NCBI GenBank assembly: GCA_003694225.1
Contig: RFKT01000101.1
Location: 1 to 6,247 of the forward strand
Origin: Candidatus Dadabacteria bacterium
GTDB taxonomy: Bacteria > Bdellovibrionota_C > UBA2361 > J135
Direction: 5' to 3'
DNA length: 6,247 bases
Shown here: positions 5,953 through 6,247 of the stretch, piece after piece
Position numbering within the stretch: the stretch's first letter is position 1
How the letters are laid out: the number at the start of each line of letters is the position of its first letter
The notes under the pieces: model-generated
What the model saw: only the letters and a program-made list of their open reading frames with translations
Database searches by the model: none
What the model was told of the DNA's origin: nothing
Position numbers and translations under genes: made by a program

Positions 5953-6247
5953 GTGGCAAGCTTGAAGCTTAATCTTCGAGATATCCTGGCAGAAATGGTG
6001 ACAAGGAATGCCTCCGACTTGTATTTCACAGCAAATGCTGAAGTTTGCTTTAGAGTTGATGGTGAGCTGATTCGCAAAGGTGGCGCGAAGTTGAAAGAGA
6101 ACGATGTAGAATCAGTAGCGAGAGAGATATTAGGAGAGAAGAAATGGAGTGAGTTCCTGAAGACAAATGAACAAAATCTTGCAATCTTTGACGAAGAATT
6201 AGGCCGCTTTAGGGTCAATGTGATGAGGCAGAGAGGATCTGTCGTTG
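5953..6247 (+). CDS. Second PilT/PilU-like ATPase, N-terminal 98 codons (3' end outside window)
   Basis: Partial gene cut by the window edge. The visible part is the N-terminal PAS-like domain of the PilT family: RNASDLYFTANAEVCFRVDG at 18-37 corresponds to GASDLHISAGEPPLLRVDG of the upstream PilT, and NLAIFDEELGRFRVNVMRQR at 75-94 to its FSIDLGSRARFRVNIFWQRR. The catalytic RecA-like domain would lie beyond the window. The phrase ending GRFRVNVMRQR resembles the matching region of PilU, and the tandem pilT-pilU order is common, so PilU, the accessory motor working with PilT, is the best guess; another PilT paralogue is possible. I chose GTG at 5953 as start because AAGGA (5942-5946) lies six bases upstream and the product then begins just ahead of the conserved domain. 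The alternative ATG at codon 15 would cut into the first helix. The 11-base gap after the pilT stop implies one operon and possibly coupled translation. Confidence 0.88.
   Translation, partial: MASLKLNLRDILAEMVTRNASDLYFTANAEVCFRVDGELIRKGGAKLKENDVESVAREILGEKKWSEFLKTNEQNLAIFDEELGRFRVNVMRQRGSVV

Overview
The window looks like ordinary chromosome from a Gram-negative (two-membrane) bacterium. The evidence is a SurA-type periplasmic chaperone with a signal peptide, and type IV pilus parts. The combination of an mfd-surA pair, a very short Flp-type pilin and PilT-family motors would fit several lineages, including Deltaproteobacteria-like groups and uncultivated two-membrane phyla such as Omnitrophota. 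I cannot assign the phylum from sequence alone. No mobile element, CRISPR array, tRNA or rRNA was seen.

There are two divergent blocks. The left block reads leftward (minus strand). It holds mfd, the transcription-repair coupling factor (947-4420, complete, 1157 aa), followed 86 bases later by a surA-like chaperone/parvulin gene (1-860, 3' end beyond the window). The right block reads rightward (plus strand). It holds a 47-residue Flp-family prepilin (4582-4725), a complete pilT retraction ATPase (4904-5941, 345 aa) and, 11 bases after it, the first 98 codons of a second PilT/PilU-like ATPase (5953-6247, cut by the window edge).

The left pair joins DNA repair at stalled RNA polymerase with outer-membrane protein folding. 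These are different jobs, so their linkage is positional, although SurA serves the same envelope through which pili pass. The right block is a small pilus module: a pilin subunit plus two motor ATPases that would drive pilus retraction. The membrane platform, assembly ATPase, secretin and prepilin peptidase are not in the window.

The less ordinary content is between genes. The shared 161-base region between mfd and the pilin gene contains a perfect 8-3-8 inverted repeat (4468-4486), a plausible sigma-70 promoter for the pilin, and a four-codon mini-ORF with a good ribosome binding site just ahead of mfd. The 178-base gap between pilin and pilT can form a long-range helix that would mask the pilT ribosome binding site, and it also contains a close match to a sigma-28 promoter whose transcript would lack the masking strand. 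These are hypotheses from reading the sequence by eye. I see no convincing rho-independent terminator anywhere in the window and no wholly new gene system.
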